The position numbers and the translations under genes were made by a program. Of a stretch of DNA of 47,610 nucleotides, positions 1 to 8,330 are shown piece by piece. The stretch covers positions 1 to 47,610 of the forward strand of contig RPFO01000714.1 in assembly GCA_009746045.1 (NCBI GenBank), read 5' to 3'. The notes under the pieces were generated by a model. That model worked only from the letters and a program-made list of their open reading frames with translations. It searched no databases and had not been told where the DNA came from. Numbering within the stretch: position 1 is the first letter of the stretch; each line of letters opens with the position of its first letter. This DNA is from Mesostigma viride. Lineage: Eukaryota > Streptophyta > Mesostigmatophyceae > Mesostigmatales > Mesostigmataceae.

Positions 1-948
1 GGCTTGCATCGTGAAGAGATCACGGACCATCCCAATGAAAAGCAGTATCTATACTCGGCATTCAATGCCCATGGAATAAAGTACGTCGCTATGATTTTGG
101 AATCGAAAGGATACACTCATCTCTCCGTTCGAGAGGATTTCCAACAACCGAAGCGCCCAGGTTCGTCATTCTTGGCTCGGACGCCATGCCCGTTTCTGAC
201 ACAGTTGCGGAGAGTGATGGATGTTTTTAACCACAAGAAAAACGCGAAAGGGCGGTTTTTACATATTATCTTGGCGCGAAAACGTTTCAACGAAGGTTTA
301 GACCTGAAAAGCGTTCGTCACATCCATCTGATGGAGCCGCTTCTCGATATCAGCGCCGAACGTCAGGCGATCGCGCGCGCTGTCCGACACTGTAGTCACT
401 TGCAGCTCGACCAGAAACATTGGACGGTAACGGTGCACCGGTACATGACGATCGGAGGCGTAGACGAACTCGTGACGGAACGCGCTATTCAAGAAAACGA
501 GACCGAAGGTGTGACAAAGTTCATGCGAAAACTGAGAGAGGCGGCTATTGACTGCAGACTCATGAGCAAGGTTCACAATCGAGACAGCTGGATGGCAGCC
601 GGCGCACGCGAAGCCATTCATTGCCCATTGACGAGAGGCGAAGAGATAAGGAAATACGTAAAAGAAAAGGGACTTTCCCTTCTTCGAAAATCTCTAGAAC
701 TCGCTAAACGGTTTGCAACCAGCGCGGGTCAAAACTTCAAACAAAACGTGCGAGCTGACTTCGACCAGATAGTGGCGATCGCCAAAACATTCAACGTCGA
801 CAGAAAAACGAATAAACGAGAAAACGAAAAAGAGTTCAGGGACGGAATCAGCGAGGTCAGAGAATCCATTAAAAAAATCGACAAGATTCATGGGTACGGC
901 GACATGCCGATTCGCCAAATTGTTTTAGAAGGGTTTTGGTTGGGGTGA
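1..948 (+). CDS. Superfamily 2 helicase, D6/NPH-I-like, C-terminal part
   Basis: The frame is open from the first base, so the N-terminus lies outside the window and only about 315 residues are present. The segment FNEGLDLKSVRHIHLMEP (about residues 95-112) followed by ISAERQAIARAVRHCSH is the pattern of helicase motifs V and VI in the poxvirus D6/D11 (VETF/NPH-I) and related giant-virus helicases. These are ATPases that act in early transcription initiation or termination in the virion or viral factory. The Walker A and DEAD-type motifs must lie upstream and cannot be checked. The C-terminal 130 residues are lysine-rich and helical-looking. The family call is firm; which of the NCLDV helicase subfamilies it is remains open. 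Confidence 0.8.
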   Translation, partial: GLHREEITDHPNEKQYLYSAFNAHGIKYVAMILESKGYTHLSVREDFQQPKRPGSSFLARTPCPFLTQLRRVMDVFNHKKNAKGRFLHIILARKRFNEGLDLKSVRHIHLMEPLLDISAERQAIARAVRHCSHLQLDQKHWTVTVHRYMTIGGVDELVTERAIQENETEGVTKFMRKLREAAIDCRLMSKVHNRDSWMAAGAREAIHCPLTRGEEIRKYVKEKGLSLLRKSLELAKRFATSAGQNFKQNVRADFDQIVAIAKTFNVDRKTNKRENEKEFRDGISEVRESIKKIDKIHGYGDMPIRQIVLEGFWLG

Positions 949-953
949 AAAAA

Positions 954-1148
954 TTATTCGATTTTTTTAAATTTTGATTTGTTTTCTTCCTTTGATCGAT
1001 TATCGTTATTTTGGGCGGTGTCAAGCCGTACAAGCGTAACCGTCTCGGAAGGAAAAATTAAATCTAAAGATCGGCGCAGAGGATACGAGTTCCTCATCTG
1101 CACGTGTTCGTCTAACGGTACTGACCAACAGACTCCCATTTGACGCAT
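954..1148 (-). CDS. Possible small basic-tailed protein
   Basis: This 64-residue frame starts just downstream of a TATAA-like stretch on its own strand (around 1150-1160) and ends convergently a few bases from the helicase stop. The tail is rich in Asn, Lys and Glu. I do not recognise it. The A/T-rich stop-proximal sequence could equally be the 3' untranslated region of the helicase gene. Nothing else was seen in the 949-1255 gap. Confidence 0.3.
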   Translation of the reverse strand: MRQMGVCWSVPLDEHVQMRNSYPLRRSLDLIFPSETVTLVRLDTAQNNDNRSKEENKSKFKKIE

Positions 1149-1255
1149 TGTTATAATGAATTGTCGTTTTTTTTATCCTGAATTCGGTTACCAGGATCGA
1201 AAACGTATAAAAACAGGACAGACCTCGTCGGTCGTCACCGCTGCGTTTTGCAGCC

Positions 1256-1825
1256 ATGGAGACCTCCAACAAGCCCGTGTTTGCAAACACGGTGTACTTG
1301 CGCCCTCGCAGGCTTCAAGAGTATCCTACTCTGAGCTGCCTGGACTCGACCAAAACTCTGCACGACGCGATTTTCGCGAACGAGTGCAAGAAACAGGCGC
1401 TACAGGACGTCAAGTTTCACTGGAACGAGGTTTCCAAAGCTCTTTCTGGACTTCCCGCTCGCCAATTAAAGACCAAGTTTGGCGTCGACAGCGTCCCTCT
1501 TGCGTGCGACTCTGTCCAGTCCGCTTTGTTGTTCGGGATCAACACGATCATCGCCGAAAGAACGAGAGCAAACGAAAACCGCTACGATCGCGAAAACGCG
1601 CAAAAAACGATGCGCCTTTTCGAGCAAATCTTGATCGCGAACGATTGTCTTTTGACGCACGTTTCAAAGGAGACAGTGGAGTACAACAAATCGGTGAGAA
1701 GAGCGGATCTCGTAACGAGGCGAGAGGCGAACCCCGCGCATTCGACGTACAGAAGCCGGGGGAAGAATGCAGTGCCTCGAGCCTGCTCTATTTTTTTCTG
1801 CGGACACTTGATAAAGGCGTTATGA
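1256..1825 (+). CDS. Unknown protein, 189 aa
   Basis: The start was chosen because it opens a compact helical-looking protein and follows a CGTATAAAAAC box at about 1204, roughly 50 nt upstream. A longer overlapping frame starting at 1156 is not favoured for this stretch, because its translation is Arg-rich and looks out of frame. The last 45 residues are less protein-like, so an indel near the end is possible. The stop overlaps the next start as ATGA (1822-1825). I recognise no family. Confidence 0.6.
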   Translation: METSNKPVFANTVYLRPRRLQEYPTLSCLDSTKTLHDAIFANECKKQALQDVKFHWNEVSKALSGLPARQLKTKFGVDSVPLACDSVQSALLFGINTIIAERTRANENRYDRENAQKTMRLFEQILIANDCLLTHVSKETVEYNKSVRRADLVTRREANPAHSTYRSRGKNAVPRACSIFFCGHLIKAL

Positions 1826-2058
1826 ACAGGAAACTCGCTTTGACACTTTGGGCTGTCATTATTACCGTTCTTACGACCATAGGCGGTATCTTGCTGTGGA
1901 GAGGTGGCGCCAGAATCAAACAAGATAACAGACAAGAGCGCTATTTTGACTATCAGCCGGGGACAAAGGCCTTTATCGGTATTGGGATTATAATAACGTC
2001 TTTTGCCTTGGTGCCCCCGGTCGTTCTTTATTTGATGAAATGGTTGCCGGAAGACTGA
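1822..2058 (+). CDS. Small two-pass membrane protein (LWRG type)
   Basis: The frame encodes 78 residues with two hydrophobic segments (about residues 5-24 and 51-70) separated by a charged loop. The first segment ends in LLWRGGARIKQDNRQE, closely matching LWRGRVQQKENKR in the next gene, so the two are probably tandem paralogues. It is likely a small virion or endomembrane protein, by analogy with the many small membrane proteins of NCLDVs. The start is the ATG overlapping the previous stop. No family name can be given. Confidence 0.65.
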   Translation: MNRKLALTLWAVIITVLTTIGGILLWRGGARIKQDNRQERYFDYQPGTKAFIGIGIIITSFALVPPVVLYLMKWLPED

Positions 2059-2097
2059 CCGTCTTTTTTTTTTGTTTGAACATTTAAAACAAGTGCG

Positions 2098-2322
2098 ATG
2101 GACTGGAAACCGTATCTAATTATTGTTTTTGTGATATTGCTTATATTGGCGGGAGCCGGTATTATGCTGTGGAGAGGACGTGTTCAACAAAAAGAAAACA
2201 AGAGAGTATCGAATCCTAATGAAACAAAGACAAAGGGACTTTTAGGGGGTGGTTTGGCCCTTCTGTTACTAGTAGTCATCGTTGTAGCAGCTCTTTGGAA
2301 ATTGTACAATGGATTCGCTTGA
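2098..2322 (+). CDS. Small two-pass membrane protein (LWRG type)
   Basis: This 74-residue protein has two strongly hydrophobic segments (about residues 6-24 and 49-68) around a basic loop. It shares the LWRG motif and the following K-x-N-x-R pattern with the gene immediately upstream, 39 nt away, which suggests tandem duplication and divergence. An A/T-rich TTTTTTTTTGTTTGAAC tract lies just before the start. A membrane location is inferred from hydrophobicity only. Confidence 0.7.
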   Translation: MDWKPYLIIVFVILLILAGAGIMLWRGRVQQKENKRVSNPNETKTKGLLGGGLALLLLVVIVVAALWKLYNGFA

Positions 2323-2358
2323 ATGCATTTTTTTAAACTGTAATATAAACCATCAACC

Positions 2359-2559
2359 ATGAACATCTTGTCATTGTGCATTGGCGCGGCTGCAATGCTG
2401 TTGTGTCGCAAACAGCGCAATTTGGATAAAGAAGTTCGCTCCTTTTGGCGCGCCGAGCATGTAATTGACTGGTACACTCATAAGACACAAGGCGAGGAAA
2501 AAACTGGATACATCGTGAGCTATCGCCTACAGTCCGAGACGAATTCGCCGCATTCCTAA
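2359..2559 (+). CDS. Small protein with hydrophobic N-terminus, 66 aa
   Basis: The ATG follows a TAATATAAACC box by about 15 nt, similar to other start sites in this block. Residues 2-14 are hydrophobic and could be a signal anchor; the remainder is soluble and charged. The gene sits in the correct orientation in a run of short plus-strand genes. No family is recognised. Confidence 0.5.
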   Translation: MNILSLCIGAAAMLLCRKQRNLDKEVRSFWRAEHVIDWYTHKTQGEEKTGYIVSYRLQSETNSPHS

Positions 2560-2587
2560 AGTTTTTATCATCGCATAGTAAACAAGT

Positions 2588-3079
2588 ATGGACTGTGTCA
2601 TAGACGGCGTAGCGAGGCCACACGCTAGTAGAGACAGGAGAACACAGGTGCTCGTAACAGGATCGAACCTTCCTAACGACACGTGTTTTAAAATGCCTTT
2701 TCCGATAAGAGACGTCAAGTCCCTTCGCGTGATTTGGGCTTCCATACCTTCCACGAGTCCTGTCTCAACCGCAGCGTACGTGAGGCTCGGAGGGTTCGAA
2801 GTCAACAAAGTGCACGCCGCCATCCCCGTCCCGCCTTCGTCCTTAGACCCTTCGCACGTGTACGCGGGCAGAGGCCACTTTTTCGTCGTCCCGAACGGAT
2901 CCGAAACCTACACCCCTAAAAACGAACGAGACGACACGGTTCTGTTCTCTCCGCCTCTCTCCAGCGCTAAGGAGATTGAGGTCGAGCTATACGCGATCCC
3001 AGCGTCCTCTCGCGAGCTTCTCAATCTGTCTGGGGAGAAATTTTCGATTCTTTTCGAACTTGTGTATGGACATAGATAG
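2588..3079 (+). CDS. Unknown compact protein, 163 aa
   Basis: The frame starts 28 nt after the preceding stop. The protein looks globular and beta-rich, with the segment MPFPIRDVKSLRVIWASIPS near residue 36 and alternating hydrophobic strands. Such small beta proteins are common in NCLDV virions, but this is an impression from composition, not a family match. It has no transmembrane segment or low-complexity region. Confidence 0.65.
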   Translation: MDCVIDGVARPHASRDRRTQVLVTGSNLPNDTCFKMPFPIRDVKSLRVIWASIPSTSPVSTAAYVRLGGFEVNKVHAAIPVPPSSLDPSHVYAGRGHFFVVPNGSETYTPKNERDDTVLFSPPLSSAKEIEVELYAIPASSRELLNLSGEKFSILFELVYGHR

Positions 3080-3169
3080 ATCACCAACGTAGTCCGTACA
3101 GATCCTCGTACTGGCCGCCAAAAAGGATTACTTTTTTTCCATCCCTCAAAACCCGGCGATCCTCTTTCC

Positions 3170-3430
3170 TTAGAGAGTTGACCGAAGCGGTTTTACTTTC
3201 GATCCAGTCCGCACATCGTTTCGATGATCTAGCATCTGACGAAGAGTCTCCCCGTCGATCTTTCGATAGGAGTGAGGTTCTGCGTCGGGGCGAACAGAGA
3301 TAGCCGACTCGCGGTTCTCTTCGATAAACTCTTTCTCAAAAGGCACTTCTGAACGGTTCGCTCGGTTAGCCGCGCGTATGTTGCCCGCACCAGGCGCAAA
3401 AACCATCCCACGGATAAACGAGGGATCCAT
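3170..3430 (-). CDS. Unknown protein, 86 aa
   Basis: The start is supported by a TATATAAAAC box on the minus strand about 10 nt upstream (around 3437-3446). The protein is soluble and charged, with no recognised motif. It lies back to back with nothing else in 3080-3169, which appears to be a short spacer. It ends about 90 nt before the convergent plus-strand gene. Confidence 0.55.
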   Translation of the reverse strand: MDPSFIRGMVFAPGAGNIRAANRANRSEVPFEKEFIEENRESAISVRPDAEPHSYRKIDGETLRQMLDHRNDVRTGSKVKPLRSTL

Positions 3431-3454
3431 AGTTCGTTTTATATAGCTACAAGA

Positions 3455-3864
3455 TTACATTTTACGCACAGCGCTTTTTTCGATCATGCTTATGGCAGCG
3501 TCGATCCTCGCGCTCACAGCGCCCGCTCCTCCTCCCCGTCCTTCTGGACGAGGAAGAATCGAGTCGGGATAAGGTTCGTTGGTAAGATAGGGACGGCGCA
3601 TCGGAAACGAGCTCATGAGACGATGGTCGACCTCCAGCGACTTCTCAGGAAGAGCAATTGCGGGCAAAGGGGCTTCCCCTTCATCGTGTCAGATGCAACG
3701 TTAAGCGGAACGCCGTAAGTGCACCTGTCAAGCGACAAAGGCTCCAGCGAGCCGGTCGCGGGAGGTTCTCCAAACTTTGTCGGAAGTACATCTGGCTTCG
3801 GTTGCGGTACGGCTGTCTGAGGAACGGACAATGGGACGCCCTCGGTGTTCGCGACGTCTCCCAT
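3455..3864 (-). CDS. Unknown protein, about 137 aa, one-base frameshift
   Basis: Two overlapping minus-strand frames (3613-3864 and 3455-3667) look like one gene. The first is Pro-rich and ends in a nonsense-looking tail, while the second continues with a well-behaved acidic helix and a Gly/Pro-rich stretch. The switch occurs near the G4 run at about 3670-3690, where one extra G would join them. It is therefore either a real pseudogene or a sequencing deletion. The promoter side has an A/T-rich TTATACC-like stretch at about 3875. No function is recognised. Confidence 0.55.
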
Positions 3865-4068
3865 GTTCCTGTTTGGTATAATCTAACAGAAAATTTATGC
3901 CTCACTTGTAAAAGGCATGTAAACGGCGCGCGCTCGATGCCTCTTCCGGGTTGCCCGGGAACTGTGGCCCTTCACAAAACGGCCCGTGATCTTGCTTCGT
4001 TTCGGCGGCATGATGGTATAGTATACTTGTTCGTTACGATTTTTATTTCAACCGAAAGAAGTATACGG

Positions 4069-4656
4069 ATGGACAGCAGCACGAAAAAGAAAATTGCACT
4101 GGCGGCTGTCATTGTTTCTGTAATCTGCGTTTTCGCATTCGTGTTGATCGTGTGGTTGAAAGATCGCCAAACATCCCCTCGTCTCGTCGCCCCTGACCGC
4201 ATCGACCCGAACTACCAAGGGTTCGTGATGACCCCTGTCGCCGTCATGAGCGACGAAACGTTCCGACGCAACATCCTCGAATTCTCGCGAGTTTGGTGGA
4301 AGGACGCAAAGACGAATTCCATTACAACAACTCCGTCGGACAACCCGCCTCAACTCCGCATCATTGTCATGGACGGAAAGATCGACGTCGTGCAGATCAT
4401 CAACGGGCCGAGCGACAAGTACAACAATCTCTCTTTCCAACCGGCGCCCTTGAACATGATTCGTAACATGGACATCCGTTTCGCAGTGGATACTATTGCG
4501 GTGGCCAACTCTCCGACCTGGAAAGTGGTGAACACCGCGCCGCTGAACCTTGGCGGGGCTGACGAGAACATCGTCTACGTCGTTCTTAAACACGCCGAAA
4601 CGAACCAACACCGAATCGTGTTCTACGCAGCTGCAAGTCCGTCCGAGGATCTTTAA
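4069..4656 (+). CDS. Membrane-anchored protein, 195 aa
   Basis: The ATG at 4069 was chosen over an upstream frame because it places KKKIALAAVIVSVICVFAFVLI (residues 6-28, typical N-terminal anchor) directly at the N-terminus. A TATAGTATAC stretch lies about 50 nt upstream. The ectodomain of about 165 residues contains PNYQGFVMTPVAV and looks beta-rich and globular. This is probably a type II or signal-anchored virion or endomembrane protein. The stop abuts the convergent stop of the next gene with no gap. The family is unknown. Confidence 0.7.
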   Translation: MDSSTKKKIALAAVIVSVICVFAFVLIVWLKDRQTSPRLVAPDRIDPNYQGFVMTPVAVMSDETFRRNILEFSRVWWKDAKTNSITTTPSDNPPQLRIIVMDGKIDVVQIINGPSDKYNNLSFQPAPLNMIRNMDIRFAVDTIAVANSPTWKVVNTAPLNLGGADENIVYVVLKHAETNQHRIVFYAAASPSEDL

Positions 4657-7290
4657 TTAAGGGGACGGCAACTGACGTCGCAAGTCGTCGATCAGAATTT
4701 TGATCTGTCGCGCATCTTTTTCTCGATTAGCTTGCCATTCCAGTTTTAGAAGTTCGAGCCTCTCATCAAGCTCGCGTTTTTCTCGCCTGTCCTGAATCGC
4801 GTTTTCCTGTTGTTTGTTTAACTCTTCTTGTCGCCTTTCTTGCGCACGACGTTTTAAAACCTCGCTCCTCGCGGCTTTTTCTATTGCGTTATATTTTTCG
4901 ATCTCCGATTTGCTTAAAGGTTTTACATTCACTCCGGGTTCGAAGTTACCGCGAGCCTCTACTTCTTCACCTTGAGAAAACCTGAAAGGCCAATTGGTGT
5001 CGTTTCTCGGTCGCAGTTGTCGCGGGGGTTCGAGGGGCGTATTCAATTCCTCAAGGTTCTTTTCGACAGCAGATCCGTCGGAAGTAGTCGTAACACTATA
5101 AGCATCAGTCCGAGTCCTGAAAACTGGGTCTGGAAGCCTGCCCGAAGCAGAAGAAGGCCGTTGTTGCGATGGTTTCGGTCTAGATTTTGTTGCCGCTTCT
5201 TTAAGCAGCCTTTCAAAAAGTTGTTGTCCCGGACTGAAAAGTCGAGATCCCCACAGTTCTTGAGCCTTTTTTGCAGTTTCGGTTGGTGAAGAAGCAACCG
5301 CCAACGACACTTGAGGCGTTTTAAATTCCAAACTACCGACCGCGGGCTTTGTTTCAGCACCCCACGCGTTTTTAGTCACAAACGGTTTTTTAAGTGTTTG
5401 ATACTCGGATTTTTCAACGGGGCCTTCAAAAAGGGTTTTAGGGCTAGGCAAATGTGAATCTTCTGAAAGGGTTTCGGGACGACGCGAGTCAAGATCTTCC
5501 ACATATAATGGTAGATCATAGGGGCCAGGCATAGTTTCATTCGTCTCGGCTGCAAAGTTCGCAATTGCATCAAGGCGTCTTACACGAACTGGATTGCGTG
5601 GAGACTCCTCAGTAAACTGGCTCGTCACATTGATCCGTTTTGTAGGACCTATAGGACCTAGTAGTTCATCCGTGTATGAATCTTTTCCAAACGACAAAAG
5701 AGACGTGACGGGCAGTGGTTGTATTTGGCGCACTGCTTCTGGATCTATTTGAAACCGATTTCCCGGGACTCTCCGCACACTTGTGTTCCTAGTATCATTT
5801 TGTAGTCCCAAATTAGACAAATGGCGAAACAGCTGAGATTTCAAATCTCTACGTTCCGCCCAATCAGATGGTGTAACCCGCTCTTGTTCATTTTCTCCGT
5901 CGAGATATTCATTCGCGATCGGTGAAGGAGATTCCATCGCGATCGGTAAAGGATCCTGCCATGCAGTTTTCACTCTTGGAGGTTTCGGTGACAGGGACAC
6001 TCCGAGTTGATCCGACGAAGACACGTCAAGGTCAGCATCTAGAGTTACAGCGTCGTCAATATCCGCATCTTCGATACCACCCATCCACGCCGCCGATTCT
6101 CTAAAGTCTCTATTTTCATTGCTTCTACTCTCTCCAGTATTTGATCCGTTGTTTGTGTTTTTCAGTGCTGTCACCAGAACCTTTGAGCGAGCAGGAGTTT
6201 TCTTTTCGTACGGTTTGGCTACAACTTGTCTCGCCGGGGGGATCATTTGCGGCCCGCGAGGCTGATTGATATCATACGTGCCCGGTTCAGTTGTTACTGT
6301 ATTTTCCCTTCCGATTCCAGGAGAGAGGTTAGCAGATGTGGTTGCATTTGTACTCAACCCAGAAACTATAGGGATTACGGGAATATCCAAAAGTTCGCCA
6401 TTTACCGTGAGAACTTCTATTCCGACATCCGCTTCGTCAATGATCTCAGATTCTTTTCCGATTAAAGGAATTCCCTCAACGGTAAAAGGTCTTCGTGATC
6501 TTCTAATTAATGTTTCTATTATATGCGTTTGTTCTCTATCTGAACGTCTCTTCAATTCTTGTAGCGAGTCGACTGGTACCGGGGTAACATTCGTGTCTGA
6601 AACTATTACCCCATCTCGAGTCTGTTTAACGTATCTCCAAAGAATCTGATTTCGTTTATCTTGGTCATTTGCAACCTTCGGTTGTACTACAAGTCGTCTC
6701 GCCGGGGGGATAATTTGCGGCCCGCGAGGCTGATTGATATCATACGTGCCCGGTTCAGTCGATATTGCTCTCATCCGTTCAGGGTCAGAAAGTTCTCCGT
6801 CCTCGCTCAGGACGTCTTGACTCTCTTCATCTGACAAAGTGCTTCGGTCCTCGTTATCGGAATTGGATGGTGTAATTAACGCAGATGTGTCCGCAGATTC
6901 GTAACTTGAGGCATATTCTACTTCGGAGTCGCTGACTGACGATACCGAAACATCACTTACTTCTACTTCCGGTAAACTGCCTTCTTCGCCCCCATTTTCA
7001 TTGAAACGTCCATAAACGTGCGTATAACTCCCTTTTTTTGCGCCTTTCGTTTCTTCTGCCGCGACTGGTTCTCTTCCCGGGTCAGTTCCCACACCTGCAT
7101 CCTTTGATTCCGACTCTCTGGCGCGTACAAGTACGTACCTCGGTTTAGGAATTCCTAGCGGATCAGTCGCGGCGGGGTAAAACCAGTGATCTCCTCCCAC
7201 GAAAAAACCTGGCCCGTGCATCGGGTAAGGCAACAAAGGATTAGACAAGTACATCTGCACGTACGAGTATGGATCCGCGTATAGCGACAT
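4657..7290 (-). CDS. Large low-complexity protein, about 877 aa
   Basis: The chosen start (ATG at 7290) gives MSLYADPYSYVQMYLSN followed by a Tyr/Pro/Gly-rich head ending in GPGFFVGGD. An in-frame ATG 19 codons upstream is less likely, because the A/T-rich promoter-like tract 7291-7330 would then be coding. The middle is acidic, Ser/Asp/Glu-rich and disordered, with a 62-bp internal repeat encoding TEPGTYDINQPRGPQ twice. The last 110 residues are Lys/Glu/Arg-rich and likely a coiled coil. A similar GPGF head occurs in the gene at 9803, so both may be scaffold or tegument-like proteins of one family. Function is unknown. Confidence 0.75.
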   Translation of the reverse strand: MSLYADPYSYVQMYLSNPLLPYPMHGPGFFVGGDHWFYPAATDPLGIPKPRYVLVRARESESKDAGVGTDPGREPVAAEETKGAKKGSYTHVYGRFNENGGEEGSLPEVEVSDVSVSSVSDSEVEYASSYESADTSALITPSNSDNEDRSTLSDEESQDVLSEDGELSDPERMRAISTEPGTYDINQPRGPQIIPPARRLVVQPKVANDQDKRNQILWRYVKQTRDGVIVSDTNVTPVPVDSLQELKRRSDREQTHIIETLIRRSRRPFTVEGIPLIGKESEIIDEADVGIEVLTVNGELLDIPVIPIVSGLSTNATTSANLSPGIGRENTVTTEPGTYDINQPRGPQMIPPARQVVAKPYEKKTPARSKVLVTALKNTNNGSNTGESRSNENRDFRESAAWMGGIEDADIDDAVTLDADLDVSSSDQLGVSLSPKPPRVKTAWQDPLPIAMESPSPIANEYLDGENEQERVTPSDWAERRDLKSQLFRHLSNLGLQNDTRNTSVRRVPGNRFQIDPEAVRQIQPLPVTSLLSFGKDSYTDELLGPIGPTKRINVTSQFTEESPRNPVRVRRLDAIANFAAETNETMPGPYDLPLYVEDLDSRRPETLSEDSHLPSPKTLFEGPVEKSEYQTLKKPFVTKNAWGAETKPAVGSLEFKTPQVSLAVASSPTETAKKAQELWGSRLFSPGQQLFERLLKEAATKSRPKPSQQRPSSASGRLPDPVFRTRTDAYSVTTTSDGSAVEKNLEELNTPLEPPRQLRPRNDTNWPFRFSQGEEVEARGNFEPGVNVKPLSKSEIEKYNAIEKAARSEVLKRRAQERRQEELNKQQENAIQDRREKRELDERLELLKLEWQANREKDARQIKILIDDLRRQLPSP
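6230..6759. repeat. 62-bp direct repeat pair inside a gene
   Basis: Positions 6230-6291 and 6698-6759 are identical except for one base (ATCATT versus ATAATT) and lie 468 bp apart, in the same reading frame. They encode the motif TEPGTYDINQPRGPQ plus a short PPAR flank. The near-perfect DNA identity suggests recent copying or selection on a short linear motif. Confidence 0.9.
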
Positions 7291-8223
7291 GCAACTTTCT
7301 TTCTTTATTGAATAATAAAAAACCCCTCGATGAACCTTGATGTGCAAGCTAGCGATTAAATATATTAAGCCCTTTACAAAGTGAAACTACTATGAAGTGC
7401 ATGGCTGCTACCCGATCTGGAGGTACATGCAATTTAGAAGTCACGAGAGGAAGATGCCACCTGCACAAAGGTCGACGCTCTGTGTCGCAAAAAAGCACAC
7501 GTCGCTATAAGCGGGGTCACAAAATGCGTGCGCCGAACCCAGGTGAAGAGGGGTCTGAGCCCGCGCCCTCTGTAACCAACCCCGAGCCTGACACTCGACC
7601 CAACCCCAATTACCGTTCCCGAAATGCAGTCAGTGAAATCCTCGGAAATCCAGAGCTGGTGGATAACATTTTGTCAAACGTCGGCCCAGAAGACAAACTT
7701 AGTTACGGTGTGGCCAACGGACCTGGAGCAGACCAACAAATGAGACAGAACTTGTTCAATCACTACCTAGGTCAACTTAATGAAGTCAATGCACGTCTCG
7801 AAAATATACCGCCTGCTAGTGGTGAGTTACATGAAATGAGACGCGATGGAACACTTGACGCATGGATTGCAGGACAACACGAGAAAATCAAGCTGGACAG
7901 AATAAAAGAAGAGGCGCTTGAAAGAACATACCGCCTAGGTCAAATTATCCTAAACACAGACGGAAGGAGATCCGGGATGAACGTACCGGTAACTGTCACG
8001 TGGGGAGACGTGGACGCGCTAAGGAACGCGCCATTAAATCCCAACCGCCCTGGGCTGTCGGGCATAGCACAACGACGGGCCGAACTGAGTGAAATGGAAC
8101 ATAATGTGCTACGGTTCGCAAAATTTATCAACAACCTGACTGGGCGAACATGTGAAACGCGAACATGTACTTTGCTCACAAGAACATGCAACTTTCTTTC
8201 TTTATTGAATAATAAAAAACCCT
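7287..8223. repeat. 40-bp direct repeat pair: start region copied into a neighbouring gene
   Basis: The sequence beginning ACATGCAACTTTC and running through AATAATAAAAAACCC occurs at 7287-7326 and at 8184-8223. The first copy holds the start codon (complement) and promoter-like tract of the 4657-7290 gene. The second lies inside the 3' part of the 7392 frame and is read there as coding sequence. A local copy or recombination event is the likely cause. Confidence 0.85.
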
Positions 8224-8330
8224 CTCGTCATGAGGTGCAAAGGCACGACCCATTGCAACCGGAGGTGCAAGTTTCAAGCGAGGCCGATGAGAGTCACGTG
8301 CGGAAAACATTCCAGAACGAGAAAGTCTAA
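7392..8330 (+). CDS. Cys/His-signature protein, 312 aa
   Basis: The N-terminus CMAATRSGGTCNLEVTRGRC followed by H-x-H-like residues matches a short Cys/His signature found at the start of many giant-virus proteins (the DUF576x-type family, by memory). The same signature opens the genes at 25687 and 26716. Residues about 75-105 (PELVDNILSNVGPEDKLSY) resemble a degenerate F-box, which would suggest a ubiquitin-ligase adaptor; this is inference. The last 45 residues are encoded across the 40-bp repeat copied from the neighbouring start region, so the C-terminus may be recombinant. The start is about 35 nt after an AAATATATTAAG tract. Confidence 0.7.
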   Translation: MKCMAATRSGGTCNLEVTRGRCHLHKGRRSVSQKSTRRYKRGHKMRAPNPGEEGSEPAPSVTNPEPDTRPNPNYRSRNAVSEILGNPELVDNILSNVGPEDKLSYGVANGPGADQQMRQNLFNHYLGQLNEVNARLENIPPASGELHEMRRDGTLDAWIAGQHEKIKLDRIKEEALERTYRLGQIILNTDGRRSGMNVPVTVTWGDVDALRNAPLNPNRPGLSGIAQRRAELSEMEHNVLRFAKFINNLTGRTCETRTCTLLTRTCNFLSLLNNKKPSRHEVQRHDPLQPEVQVSSEADESHVRKTFQNEKV

